Positions 26,398 through 34,026 of a stretch of 36,548 bases of DNA are shown here, in pieces. The DNA lies in contig JADGOE010000029.1 in the NCBI GenBank assembly GCA_017883135.1, forward strand, positions 1 through 36,548, in the 5' to 3' direction. The notes beneath the pieces are model-generated. The model was not told the DNA's origin. It made no database searches and saw nothing but the letters and a program-made list of their open reading frames with translations. The first letter of the stretch is position 1. The number at the start of each line of letters is the position of its first letter. Origin of the DNA: Acidimicrobiales bacterium (GTDB lineage Bacteria > Actinomycetota > Acidimicrobiia > Acidimicrobiales > RAAP-2). Position numbers and translations under genes: made by a program.

Positions 26398-27329
26398 GCC
26401 CCGACCACCATGCCACGCGGGGAGCGGCCCCGTGCGTTCGGGGTTCCCGACGGCGGCCGATCGCGCAACCGGCCGGCCGCTGCCCGCCATGCCGCAGCCG
26501 TGACATAGACGACAAAGCCGATCGTCGTGACATAGAAGCCCACCGGGTAGACCGAAAAGAAGGCCACTCCGAGGGAGAGCCAGGTGGTGACCACGGCAAG
26601 CGCGATCGTGAGCACGAAGCTCACCGCGGGCCGGGCGGTGATCTGTTGGGCTGCAGCAGCCGGCATCACCAGGAGGGCGAACACCAAGAGCACCCCGGTG
26701 ATCTGGCTGACCTCGGCCGCTGTGCAGCCGAGAAGCACCAAGAAGGCCACCGACAGCGCCCGGACCGGAACCCGTCGGGCCTCGGCCACCTCGGCATCGA
26801 CCGTGGCGAAGAAGAGGGGTCGGGCCAGCACGGCCAGCACCACGAGAACTGCCACCGCCACGGCCCCCAAGGCCACCACTTGCCCGTTCGAGATACCGAG
26901 GAAGGTGCCGAAGAGCAGTCCGGTGAGGCTGTCGAGGAACCCACCGTAGAGACTGACGAACAGGGCCCCGCTGGCAAGGGCAAAGGCCTGGACGGTGCCG
27001 ATCACCGCCGACTCCTCGCTCCTCGCCCGTCCCGAAGGCGACCGCGGCACGACCGCGATGATCAGTGCGGCCACGATGCTGGCAGCGAAGTAGCCGACCG
27101 TGGCACTGAGGCCCAACCAGATGGCGGCGGCGGCACCCGGAAACGACACCACGGCCAGGGTGTGGCCGGCGAAGCTCTGGCGTCGCAGCACCATGAACCA
27201 ACCGATGGCGCCCGCGACCACGGCCACGATGGTGCCGGCCCGATAGGCGTTGACCATGAAGTGCAGGGCGAAGATCTGATGCAGGTCGTCCCCTGGGTTC
27301 CACACGAACCCGTTGGCTGCCGGGTTCAT
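26394..27329 (-). CDS. ABC metal transporter permease (ZnuB/TroC family)
   Basis: The first of two permeases, 311 residues and polytopic. It has the family cytoplasmic loop (GWFMVLRRQSFAGHTLAVVS) and the helix QITGVLLVFALLVMPAAAAQ. The start is taken as ATG 27329, 31 bp after the ATPase stop, without a strong ribosome-binding site; ATG 27257 is an alternative. The C-terminal 30 residues are Arg/Pro-rich. Its TGA overlaps the ATG of the next permease, so synthesis is coupled. Confidence 0.9.
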   Translation of the reverse strand: MNPAANGFVWNPGDDLHQIFALHFMVNAYRAGTIVAVVAGAIGWFMVLRRQSFAGHTLAVVSFPGAAAAIWLGLSATVGYFAASIVAALIIAVVPRSPSGRARSEESAVIGTVQAFALASGALFVSLYGGFLDSLTGLLFGTFLGISNGQVVALGAVAVAVLVVLAVLARPLFFATVDAEVAEARRVPVRALSVAFLVLLGCTAAEVSQITGVLLVFALLVMPAAAAQQITARPAVSFVLTIALAVVTTWLSLGVAFFSVYPVGFYVTTIGFVVYVTAAAWRAAAGRLRDRPPSGTPNARGRSPRGMVVGA

Positions 27330-27360
27330 GTCGAGCCCGATGGCGGACGCGCCGATGCCG

Positions 27361-28230
27361 TCACCGCGGCCGCCCGGAGTGCCGGTCAGCGTGGTGTGCC
27401 GGTGCCTCGGGGTGCCCGACGACCACCAAGCGCCCGTCTGAGGTCCGCAGCACCTCGATCGCCGTCCCGTACAGCTCGCTGAGGGTCGCCGAGTTGATGA
27501 CCTCCTCGGGGGCCCCGCTCACCGTCCCACCGTGGGCCACGTAGACCACGCCGTCGAGGGAGGAGACGATCGGGTTGACGTCGTGGGCGACGATGAGGAC
27601 GGTGATCCCGTACCGCTTGGAGATGTCGGCGATGAGCCCGGCCACCGACGCCTGGCTGGGAAGGTCCAGGCTGTCGAGGGGTTCGTCGAGCAGCAACAGC
27701 CGGGGCCGACGGACCAGGGCCTGTGCGATCAGCAGTCGCTGCTGCTCTCCCCCTGACACCTCGCCGATCGGGCGATGCGCATACGAGGTGGCGCCGACCA
27801 GGTCGATCACCTCGTCCACCCGCTGGCGCCGGGCTCGACGCCCGGCGAACAGCGATGCGCCAGGGAGCGGCAGTCCCCACCGGTCGCCGTCGCTGCCCAG
27901 TCGCACCACGTCGATGCCCCGGATCCGCAGGCTCGGGTCGAAGTTCCTCCGTTGCGGCAGGTAGCCGATCTCCTTTCCGGTACTTCCGGGAGGCCCGCCC
28001 AGTACGGTCACCGACCCCTCGGCCAGCGGCACCGTCCCGAGGATGGCCTTGATCAGCGTCGACTTGCCCGCACCGTTGGGCCCCAGGACGGCCACGAACC
28101 GTCCCTCGTCGATGCGCAGGTCGACGTTCGACCAGATGGTCCGGCCCCCGAGCCGAGCGGTGGCGCCGACGAAGCGCACCGCCGGTTCGCCCGGGATGAC
28201 CGGGGTCGGTGCCGGGGCCTGCTCAGCCAT
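27361..28230 (-). CDS. ABC metal transporter ATP-binding protein
   Basis: The ATPase of the metal importer, 289 residues. Walker A is GPNGAGKST, the Q-loop is YLPQRRNFDP, the signature is SGGEQQR, Walker B is LLLLDEPLDSLD and the switch His is in VAHDVN. ATG 28230 starts 8 bp inside the end of the binding-protein gene, so the two are translationally coupled. The last 40 residues, with HPEAPAHHADRH, form a His-containing tail not typical of the core domain; it could contact metal, but that is speculative. Confidence 0.93.
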   Translation of the reverse strand: MAEQAPAPTPVIPGEPAVRFVGATARLGGRTIWSNVDLRIDEGRFVAVLGPNGAGKSTLIKAILGTVPLAEGSVTVLGGPPGSTGKEIGYLPQRRNFDPSLRIRGIDVVRLGSDGDRWGLPLPGASLFAGRRARRQRVDEVIDLVGATSYAHRPIGEVSGGEQQRLLIAQALVRRPRLLLLDEPLDSLDLPSQASVAGLIADISKRYGITVLIVAHDVNPIVSSLDGVVYVAHGGTVSGAPEEVINSATLSELYGTAIEVLRTSDGRLVVVGHPEAPAHHADRHSGRPR

Positions 28231-29206
28231 CGGCTCTGGCCAGGGCTGACTCGATGCCGAGGAGCTGCTTCGTCTGCCACGCCTGGAACGTGGCACCGGC
28301 GGGCTCCAGTGTTTCGGTGATGGTGGCCACCGGGATGTGGGCTGCCCGCACCTCTCTCAGTTGCACCTGGATGTCCGGTGTGACGTTCTGACTGTTGTAC
28401 ACGTAGATCTTGATCTGATGGGTCCTGATCTGGTCGTCGATGATCTGCTTGTCGGCCGCCGAGACATCGGTGCCCTCGCTGATGGCCCTCAGGAACGACG
28501 GCGGCGTGATCAGATCGAGGCCGAGGGCAGGCGCGAGCATGGCGAAGATCGACTCCGATGCCCCGACCGGAGCGCCCGCATGGCTCGCTTTGATGGCGGA
28601 GACGGCAGAGTCGTACGGCCGTAGGGCCACGGTGGTGAACCTGACCTCCTGGCGGTCGAAGTACGACCGATCGGACGGGTCGAGCGACGCGAAGTCACCC
28701 ACCAGGGCGTGGACGACCGCCAGCACGTCGGCCGGGTTGTACCAACGATGCGGATTGCCACCCGGTGCCACGCCGAGCAGCGTCCCCACGTCGAGCGTGG
28801 TCGGATGCCCCCCGTCCGCGGCCAGCAGCTTGGGGACCCACGGGTCGTAGCCGATGCCGTTCTCGATGACCACCTGCGCATCGGCCAGGGTGCGGGCATC
28901 GGCCGCAGTCGGCTCATAGGCGTGAGGATCCGTGTTCGGATTGGTAATGATACTCATCACGTGGACACGGTCACCGCCGAGCTGGGTCGCGATGCTGCCC
29001 CAGAAGTTCTCCGCTGCCACCACCCGGAGGACAGGCCCCGTCGCCCCACCGGTGCTCACGCTCCCCGTAGGCAGCCCAGCCGTTCCACAAGCGCTCAACC
29101 CCAAGGAGGTCAACACAACCACGGTGACCATCACCAGGACCGCGGCCCGACCCGTTCCTCCCCCGCCCAGCCGCTGCGGAGGCGATGACCAGTCGCGGTC
29201 GGGCAC
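28223..29206 (-). CDS. Metal ABC transporter substrate-binding lipoprotein (TroA/ZnuA fold)
   Basis: The extracellular metal-binding component, about 327 residues. An N-terminal hydrophobic segment ends in the lipobox LSAC, so it is a lipoprotein. Candidate ligands by position are His in DPHAYEP, His in NPHRWYNP and Glu in GASESIF, which matches the Mn-type PsaA ligand rather than the His of ZnuA. The fourth site, normally Asp or Glu, reads YNSQNVTP. No His-rich loop is present. GTG 29206 is preceded by GGAG. It heads the operon and has a Fur-type operator upstream. The metal (Mn, Fe or Zn) is unresolved. Confidence 0.88.
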   Translation of the reverse strand: MPDRDWSSPPQRLGGGGTGRAAVLVMVTVVVLTSLGLSACGTAGLPTGSVSTGGATGPVLRVVAAENFWGSIATQLGGDRVHVMSIITNPNTDPHAYEPTAADARTLADAQVVIENGIGYDPWVPKLLAADGGHPTTLDVGTLLGVAPGGNPHRWYNPADVLAVVHALVGDFASLDPSDRSYFDRQEVRFTTVALRPYDSAVSAIKASHAGAPVGASESIFAMLAPALGLDLITPPSFLRAISEGTDVSAADKQIIDDQIRTHQIKIYVYNSQNVTPDIQVQLREVRAAHIPVATITETLEPAGATFQAWQTKQLLGIESALARADG

Positions 29207-29241
29207 GGCGCGGACTCCTCTCCTCGGCGGACAGTCCACAC

Positions 29242-29270
29242 TCTATATGGGAATCATTCTCATTACAAGA
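29242..29270 (-). promoter_or_regulatory. Promoter with Fur/Zur-type operator for the metal operon
   Basis: On the minus strand, TTGTAA and TAGAGT are 17 bp apart and could form the -35 and -10 boxes. The spacer is filled by ATGAGAATGATTCCCAT (29263-29247), an inverted repeat with 7 of 8 matching positions around a central base, the 7-1-7 style of Fur-family boxes. It sits about 41 bp before the GTG of the binding-protein gene. The bound repressor is most likely the Fur-family protein encoded as the last gene of this operon. Confidence 0.65.
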
Positions 29271-29293
29271 GCCCTACCCGGCGGCGCGCGGGG

Positions 29294-30166
29294 TCAGGAG
29301 CGCAGTGCGATGCCCGCCTGCCACACCTCGCGGGCCTTCACCACGTCCTCGGCCCGCGGACCGTCGCCCGCACCCGGCACCTCGAGGATGGCGGCCAGGC
29401 CCTGGAGGGCGGGGTGACCGAGTAGCGCAGAGAGACCGTCGGATCCGATGGTGCCGTCCCCGATGTTCTCGTGTCGGTCCTTGTTGGCGCCGAACGCCAC
29501 CTTGGAGTCGTTCAGGTGGAGGCAGCGCAGACGGTCGAGCCCGACGGTGCCGCCGATCAGGTCGACCAGCGCATCGGCCTCAGCGGTCGTGGCGAAGGGG
29601 ATGCCCGATGCCCACAGGTGCTGGGTGTCGAGGCACACCCCGAGCCGCTCGTCCGCGCCCGCCGCCTCGATGACCCGGGCCAGCTCTTCGAATGACCGGC
29701 CCACCGTGTCCCCGGCTCCGGCCGCGTTCTCCAACAGGACCGGGCACGGATCCTCGGAGGCATCGACTGCATCGAGGGCCTCGACCAACGCATCGACCAC
29801 CCCGGGGAGCGCGGTGTCGAACCCGCTGCCGCGATGGCTCCCGATGTGGAGGACCAGTCCGTCTGCACCCATGCCCTCGGCGGTAGCCAGGTTCGCGGTG
29901 AGGCACGCTCTCGACTTGTCGGCCAGCACCGGGTCGGGTGAGGCCAGGTTGATCAGATAGGTCGCGTGGCAGAACGTGGAGGTCACCGTCGGGTGCGCCA
30001 ACTGGGCGGCGCGGTAGCCGGCCAGCACCTCAGGTCCGTACTGGGAGGGCTTCCACATGCGAGGGCTCTGGGTGAAGATCTGGACGACTTCCGCCCCGAT
30101 CTCCGCCCCGTGCGCCAGGGCGGGCACCAGCCCCTTGCCCGCTCTGACGTGGGCGCCGATTCGCAT
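29294..30166 (-). CDS. nfo: Endonuclease IV (AP endonuclease)
   Basis: Endonuclease IV cuts the phosphodiester bond 5' of abasic sites and uses a tri-metal (Zn) centre. The 290 residues begin MRIGAHVRAGKG and contain QIFTQSPRMWK, LVLHIGSHRGSG, LLENAAGAGDTVGRSFEELA, CLDTQHLWASG, LHLNDSK and the closing ILEVPG. The His, Glu and Asp ligands of the family are in these segments. It is upstream of the metal operon on the same strand but ahead of its operator, so it is not obviously under the same control. Confidence 0.93.
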   Translation of the reverse strand: MRIGAHVRAGKGLVPALAHGAEIGAEVVQIFTQSPRMWKPSQYGPEVLAGYRAAQLAHPTVTSTFCHATYLINLASPDPVLADKSRACLTANLATAEGMGADGLVLHIGSHRGSGFDTALPGVVDALVEALDAVDASEDPCPVLLENAAGAGDTVGRSFEELARVIEAAGADERLGVCLDTQHLWASGIPFATTAEADALVDLIGGTVGLDRLRCLHLNDSKVAFGANKDRHENIGDGTIGSDGLSALLGHPALQGLAAILEVPGAGDGPRAEDVVKAREVWQAGIALRS

Positions 30167-30215
30167 GCCGGCACCGTAGCAGCGCGGGGTTCCGGGGCAT
30201 CTCGAGGACCCCGCC

Positions 30216-30241
30216 GGGCCGGCTGGGAGACGAGCCGGGCC
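30216..30241 (-). terminator. GC-rich hairpin downstream of the YdeI-like gene
   Basis: Between the ydeI-like stop and nfo lies an inverted repeat of nine bases (8 of 9 paired) with an 8-base loop, GGGCCGGCT-gggagacg-AGCCGGGCC. The right arm also belongs to a second perfect palindrome, GAGCCGGGCCGGCTC. There is no T tract, so this is a weak intrinsic-terminator candidate or a structural element between two same-strand genes. Confidence 0.3.
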
Positions 30242-30255
30242 GGCTCAGGTATCAC

Positions 30256-30855
30256 TCAGTCGGCCAGGCCCCGCTTCTGCGGATAGATGCTCTCTCCTCG
30301 GGCGAGCATCGAGACGAACTGCTCGATGCGCCTGGCGCGGGTGTCGGCCCGCTTGGCGTTCTCGATGCGGTACAGCACGGCATAGCGGTTCTGGCTGGTG
30401 AGAATCCCGAACATGGCCTTCGCCCTGGGTTCGGCATCGAGGGCCCTCGCCAGGTCTGTCGGGGTGCCGATGGTGGCCTGTCCGGCGTAGGCGGCCTCCC
30501 AACGCCCATCTGCCTTGGCCCTCTCGATTTCGTCGATGCCCGAGGGAAGCATCCGGCCCTCGTGAAGCAGCCGGTCGACGATGGCGACGTTGCGTTCGGA
30601 CCACTGACTGCGTGACCGGCGTGGCGTGAATCGTTGCCGGTACGTTTCTGCGTCACGCCTTCGCACTTGACCGTCGATCCACCCGTGGCAGAGCGCTTCG
30701 TCGAGTGCCTCGTCGTAGGTGAGGCTGGTCGGCTGAGTCGTGCCCTTTTTGGCCAGTACCAACCACACCCCCACCGGAGCCGATCGATGTTCGCTCAACC
30801 AGGTGCGCCAACACGCGGCATCGGTGACGATCAACTCCGGTGGTTCTGTCGCCAT
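30256..30855 (-). CDS. YdeI/OmpD-associated family protein
   Basis: About 199 residues of the YdeI/OmdA-like family. CWRTWLSEHRSAPVGVWLVLAKKG, LTYDEALDEALCHGWIDGQV and FTPRRSRSQWSERNVAIVDR are conserved segments; the C-terminal half, with a Phe/Tyr-containing FGILTSQNRYAVLYRIENAK, is a typical tail. Proteins of this group have been linked to stress or bacteriocin tolerance, but the activity is unknown. ATG 30855 is chosen for the MATEPPELIV start. It is divergent from the secreted repeat gene with 84 bp between. Confidence 0.8.
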   Translation of the reverse strand: MATEPPELIVTDAACWRTWLSEHRSAPVGVWLVLAKKGTTQPTSLTYDEALDEALCHGWIDGQVRRRDAETYRQRFTPRRSRSQWSERNVAIVDRLLHEGRMLPSGIDEIERAKADGRWEAAYAGQATIGTPTDLARALDAEPRAKAMFGILTSQNRYAVLYRIENAKRADTRARRIEQFVSMLARGESIYPQKRGLAD

Positions 30856-30874
30856 CGCCGAACAGACCTTACCG

Positions 30875-30903
30875 TTGCTTCCGGCGCGCTCCCGTCGTAT
30901 GGT
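30875..30903 (+). promoter_or_regulatory. Candidate promoter of the secreted repeat gene
   Basis: TTGCTT (30875-30880) and TATGGT (30898-30903) are 17 bp apart, 36 bp before the ATG at 30940, with GGAGAGGA as ribosome-binding site. Both hexamers are only partly like the housekeeping consensus, so this is a modest call. Confidence 0.35.
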
Positions 30904-30939
30904 GCGCACAGTGCAGGCTCCGGGCGGAGAGGAACTGAC

Positions 30940-31443
30940 ATGCATCTCCGGACGCGAGACCCGGGCCGGCGGTGCGTGTCGACCGTGGTGGCGTGGGCGG
31001 TGTTCGTCGCCGCCGGGCTCGTTGTGGCTGCACCCTCGCCTGCGGAAGCGACCGTCGCACCCACTGTTTCGGTGAGCGACATCGCCGGACCGATTGGTTC
31101 GGTCGTCACCGTGACGTTCTCCTCCCCAGCCGGCAATCGTTGCGGAGAGGTGGAGTTCGGCCCGGAATCGGGGCTCGGGGCCGGATACGTGTTCCTGCCG
31201 TTCAGCGGCGACAGTGGCAGCGATCGCTTCGTCATTCCGAGCGTTCTGTACTCGGGCCCCTCGACCCCTCCCGACGTTCCGGTGTCACCCGGGCACTACG
31301 CGTTCTCGCTCACCTGCGACACGAGCAACCTGCAGGCCACCGCGATCAGTGTGTCCCTACCGTTCACCGTCACCACGGTACGGCCGTCACGCTTCGTCGG
31401 CCTCGCCCCCACCAGGGACGGTGGGGGCTACTGGCTCGCCTAG
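30940..31443 (+). CDS. Secreted repeat protein, N-terminal part up to an in-frame stop
   Basis: An exported protein with a basic N-terminus, a hydrophobic core (VVAWAVFVAAGLVVAAP) and a likely cleavage after PAEA. The mature part is an Ig-like beta domain of about 100 residues (GPIGSVVTVTFSSPAGNRCG, GHYAFSLTCDTSNLQ). It then enters a C-terminal repeat, SRFVGLAPTRDGGGYWLA, where a TAG codon at 31441-31443 stops the frame. The repeat continues without a frame change for 69 more codons. ATG 30940 has GGAGAGGA. Either the protein is truncated here, or the stop is a recent mutation, a read-through site or a sequence error. Confidence 0.75.
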   Translation: MHLRTRDPGRRCVSTVVAWAVFVAAGLVVAAPSPAEATVAPTVSVSDIAGPIGSVVTVTFSSPAGNRCGEVEFGPESGLGAGYVFLPFSGDSGSDRFVIPSVLYSGPSTPPDVPVSPGHYAFSLTCDTSNLQATAISVSLPFTVTTVRPSRFVGLAPTRDGGGYWLA

Positions 31444-31650
31444 GCCGGCGGCGGGGTCTTCGGCTACGGCGACGCACCTTCCTACGGCTCGTTGCCGAGC
31501 GAAGGGATCATGCCGGCCGCTCCGGTAGTAGGGATTGCAGCGACTCCGGATGGCAAGGGGTACTGGCGGGTGGGTGCGGACGGTGGCGTGTTCGGCTTCG
31601 GTGACGCGGTGTTCTTCGGCTCGGCCGGGGGCGCCGGGCTCCCCTGGTAA
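31444..31650 (+). pseudogene. In-frame continuation of the secreted repeat protein beyond a TAG stop
   Basis: Directly after the TAG, the same frame encodes AGGGVFGYGDAPSYGSLP, then VVGIAATPDGKGYWRVGADG followed by GVFGFGDAVFFGS, and ends at a natural TAA (31648-31650). These are two copies of the YW-x-V-x-x-DGG-x-F-x-FGDA-x-F-x-GS module that also ends the large repeat protein at the left edge. A single base change, for example TCG to TAG, would explain the break. Confidence 0.65.
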
Positions 31651-31726
31651 CCCTGCCCACCACCGCGGTCGCTCGTCGTCCGGCGCCGTTCGGCCCTCGA
31701 CTCTGTATCCAACTACCCTGCTCAGG

Positions 31727-32356
31727 ATGGACGCTTCTGGGTTCACATTCGCCCCCCTCCGCCTTGATCGCCGGACTCTGAACGAGGCCGCGGTCCTTGC
31801 CGCCCGAGGGTTCCACGACGACCCGTTCTTCGTTCACCTCTCGCCCCAGCCCCTGTTGCGCGCTCGGGGGCTGGCCATCTTCATCCGGACACATATCGCC
31901 ATCCTCGGTGACACCGCCGTCGTCAACGGGGCCCGCGACGACGCCGGCAACCTGGTGGGGATCAGCGTGTGGCAGCGCCCCGGCACCTACCCGCTGCCCA
32001 TCTGGAGTCAGGTCCGAGACCTGGCCGGCTCGCTCCGCGCTCTCATCCCGAGACCGGCTGCCCTGGTGTCGGGTCTGCAGTACGTGCTCGCCACGGACAA
32101 GGTCCGCCCCCGCCACGACCACTGGTACCTCTCGCTGCTCGTGGCCGACCCCATGGCCTGGCGTCGCGGGATCGGCACCGCCCTCCTCGAACCGTTCCTC
32201 GACTCGATCGATCCCGAAGGACTGCCCTGCTACCTCGAGACGCAGAAGGTGGCCAACCTGGCCTACTACCACCGCTTCGGGTTCGACCTGACGGCCACGC
32301 TCACGCCCAGCCGGACCGGCCCGCCCGTCTACACGATGACCCGGCCACCGCGCTGA
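31727..32356 (+). CDS. GNAT-family N-acetyltransferase
   Basis: A 209-residue acetyl-CoA-dependent acetyltransferase. The signature is HWYLSLLVADPMAWRRGIGT followed by ALLEPFLDS, with the RRGIGTA pyrophosphate loop, and the C-terminal VANLAYYHRFGFDLT is the usual last strand-helix unit. The N-terminal half (AAVLAARGFHDDPFFVHL) resembles family members with aminoglycoside- or small-amine-type substrates; the real substrate is unknown. It begins 77 bp after the interrupted repeat gene and has an AGG just before the ATG. Confidence 0.88.
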   Translation: MDASGFTFAPLRLDRRTLNEAAVLAARGFHDDPFFVHLSPQPLLRARGLAIFIRTHIAILGDTAVVNGARDDAGNLVGISVWQRPGTYPLPIWSQVRDLAGSLRALIPRPAALVSGLQYVLATDKVRPRHDHWYLSLLVADPMAWRRGIGTALLEPFLDSIDPEGLPCYLETQKVANLAYYHRFGFDLTATLTPSRTGPPVYTMTRPPR

Positions 32357-32414
32357 GATCCAGCCGGGGGTCGACAACCGCCGAGGTTGCACCCGGGTCC
32401 ACGGGCGTCGACGC

Positions 32415-33335
32415 CTAGCTTCGTCCGGGCCCCACCCTGGCCGGCACCGAGTCCACCGCGTCCCTGAGCTCGGGCCCGAGGCGTTCGATGGCCCCGGGCA
32501 GGTCGGCCCCGGCCAACGAAACAATGCATCCGTCGGCACCGGCCCGCAGTCGCGCCGCGAGCTCGTCGGGCCGGCGGCCCGGGCCGCCCCTCCAGATCAG
32601 CTGCACCGAGCTCGGCGAGCGACCGTTGGAACTCGCGGCTTCCCCGATCAACTCGACCGCCCCGGCGACGGCTCCGTCATCCCCATCGAGGACCACCGCG
32701 TCCGCGTAGTGGCCCGCCACCCGCAACAGCTCGGGGCCCACCGTCACCCCGGGTTGGGTGAAGACCACCAGTGGCACACCCCCGGGCTGGACCGGAGCAG
32801 GACGGTTCACCGCGCCGCTCACCTCGTAGAACCTGCCGGCAAACGAGGGTGACTCGTCCTCCATCACGGCACGGCACACCTGCAGGCGTTCTGCCAGCCG
32901 CTCGATCCCCTCGTCACCCGAGTCCGGATCGACGCCGAGGACCAACTCGCCCCTGCCGTGGGAGATGACATCGACTGCCGTCACGATCTTGGCCAGCACC
33001 GCAGGGGGGCGTCGCTCCGCTCCGCACGGCACAGCGCCCAGGTGGATGTATCCGGTGCGGGCCGCCAGAGCTCCGAGCAGTGAGTACACCTCGTAGACGT
33101 CGCTTCCGGTACTCGGTCGCCCGGCGGCGCCCGCTGGGCGGTCGCCCGGCGGCCCGCCCGGCGGCACGTCGGCCAGCTCGCTGACGAACAGCGAGTCGAA
33201 CCCGGAGCGCTCGGCGGCCTGTGCGACTGCAACCGCGGCGGCGAGCAGGTCGGGCCCGCCCGGTGCCGCGGACAGGCCCTCCACCCATAACCCCAGTCGG
33301 GTCACCGGCCGTCCGGCCGGAGCGCGCTCATCCAC
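32415..33335 (-). CDS. Luciferase-like (LLM) oxidoreductase, divergent
   Basis: About 306 residues with the luciferase-like fold but a weaker match than the other two copies. RLGLWVEGLSAA is strand 1, AERSGFDSLFVSELAD the helix-strand 2 unit, RTGYIHLGAVPCGAERRPPA the strand 3/4 region and GRGELVLGVDPDSGDEG the G-R-x-x-L-G-x-G segment. The following helix region is shorter than usual, and a Gly/Pro-rich insertion (PPGGPPGDRPAGAAGRPSTG) occurs after strand 2. F420 use is by family only. The start may be GTG 33335 or GTG 33305. It is divergent from the pilin-like gene. Confidence 0.78.
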   Translation of the reverse strand: MDERAPAGRPVTRLGLWVEGLSAAPGGPDLLAAAVAVAQAAERSGFDSLFVSELADVPPGGPPGDRPAGAAGRPSTGSDVYEVYSLLGALAARTGYIHLGAVPCGAERRPPAVLAKIVTAVDVISHGRGELVLGVDPDSGDEGIERLAERLQVCRAVMEDESPSFAGRFYEVSGAVNRPAPVQPGGVPLVVFTQPGVTVGPELLRVAGHYADAVVLDGDDGAVAGAVELIGEAASSNGRSPSSVQLIWRGGPGRRPDELAARLRAGADGCIVSLAGADLPGAIERLGPELRDAVDSVPARVGPGRS

Positions 33336-33439
33336 ATCGACAAGGCTACCGGCACCACCTCCGACCGCCCTGTGTAGCTGAGTCGCTACGCTCTGCACTG
33401 ATACGCTTTGTGAAAGTCAGCGCTCGGAACGAGGGGGCG

Positions 33440-34009
33440 ATGCAACGCGAAACGGGCACGTGCACGGGCCGGGGTGCCGGCGACCACGGCTTCTCGATGG
33501 TCGCCACCCTGATCGCCCTGGTGGCGGCCGCCTTGGTGACCGCTCTCCTCATCGGCTCCACGCTGCATTCGAGCGCCAACCCGCACGCGGGCGTGACCAA
33601 CGCCCCGGGTGTGGCGGCGGCCGGCAGTCTCGAGGCCCAACAGGCCCTGTCGACCGGCCTGACCGCGGCCGACACGGCTGCAGCGAGCCAGGGCGGGTAC
33701 GGCTCGCTCGACGCCTCCTCGCTGTCGGCGTCCGAGCCCTCGATCACCTTCGTGTCCGGGCCGTCCTCGAACCCGTCGACCGTCAGCCTGTCCATCGTCA
33801 CCGACGGGAGCGGGAGCATCACCCTGGCCGACCGCTCCGCCGACGGCACCTGCTGGCTGGTCTGGCGGTCGACCGGATCGCCCACCTGGTACGGAGCGCA
33901 GACGGGACTTGCGAGCTGCACCGCACCCGCCCTGGCGGGAGCGCCCACGCCGGGGGCGGTGTCGGCAACGGCCATCGGTTGGCAGCAAGGTGGCTTCCCC
34001 GCTGCCTGA
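33440..34009 (+). CDS. Type IV prepilin-like protein lacking the usual Glu5
   Basis: A 189-residue protein with a class III-type signal: a hydrophilic leader ends at Gly17, followed by FSMVATLIALVAAALVTALL. In prepilins the fifth residue after cleavage is normally Glu; here it is Ala. The remainder is Ser/Gly-rich beta structure with two Cys (TCWLVW and ASCTAP) that could form a disulfide. GAGGGGG precedes ATG 33440. It is convergent with dprA (17 bp gap), so a role in DNA uptake is possible but only by neighbourhood; a secreted pseudopilin of another system is equally possible. Confidence 0.7.
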   Translation: MQRETGTCTGRGAGDHGFSMVATLIALVAAALVTALLIGSTLHSSANPHAGVTNAPGVAAAGSLEAQQALSTGLTAADTAAASQGGYGSLDASSLSASEPSITFVSGPSSNPSTVSLSIVTDGSGSITLADRSADGTCWLVWRSTGSPTWYGAQTGLASCTAPALAGAPTPGAVSATAIGWQQGGFPAA

Positions 34010-34026
34010 GACGACCCGCTCCTCCC

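Noticed and set aside
33360-33425. Short inverted repeat GTAGC...GCTAC and a repeated TACGCT upstream of the pilin-like gene
   Set aside because: Arms are only five or six bases and no well-spaced -35 box accompanies them, so chance is likely.
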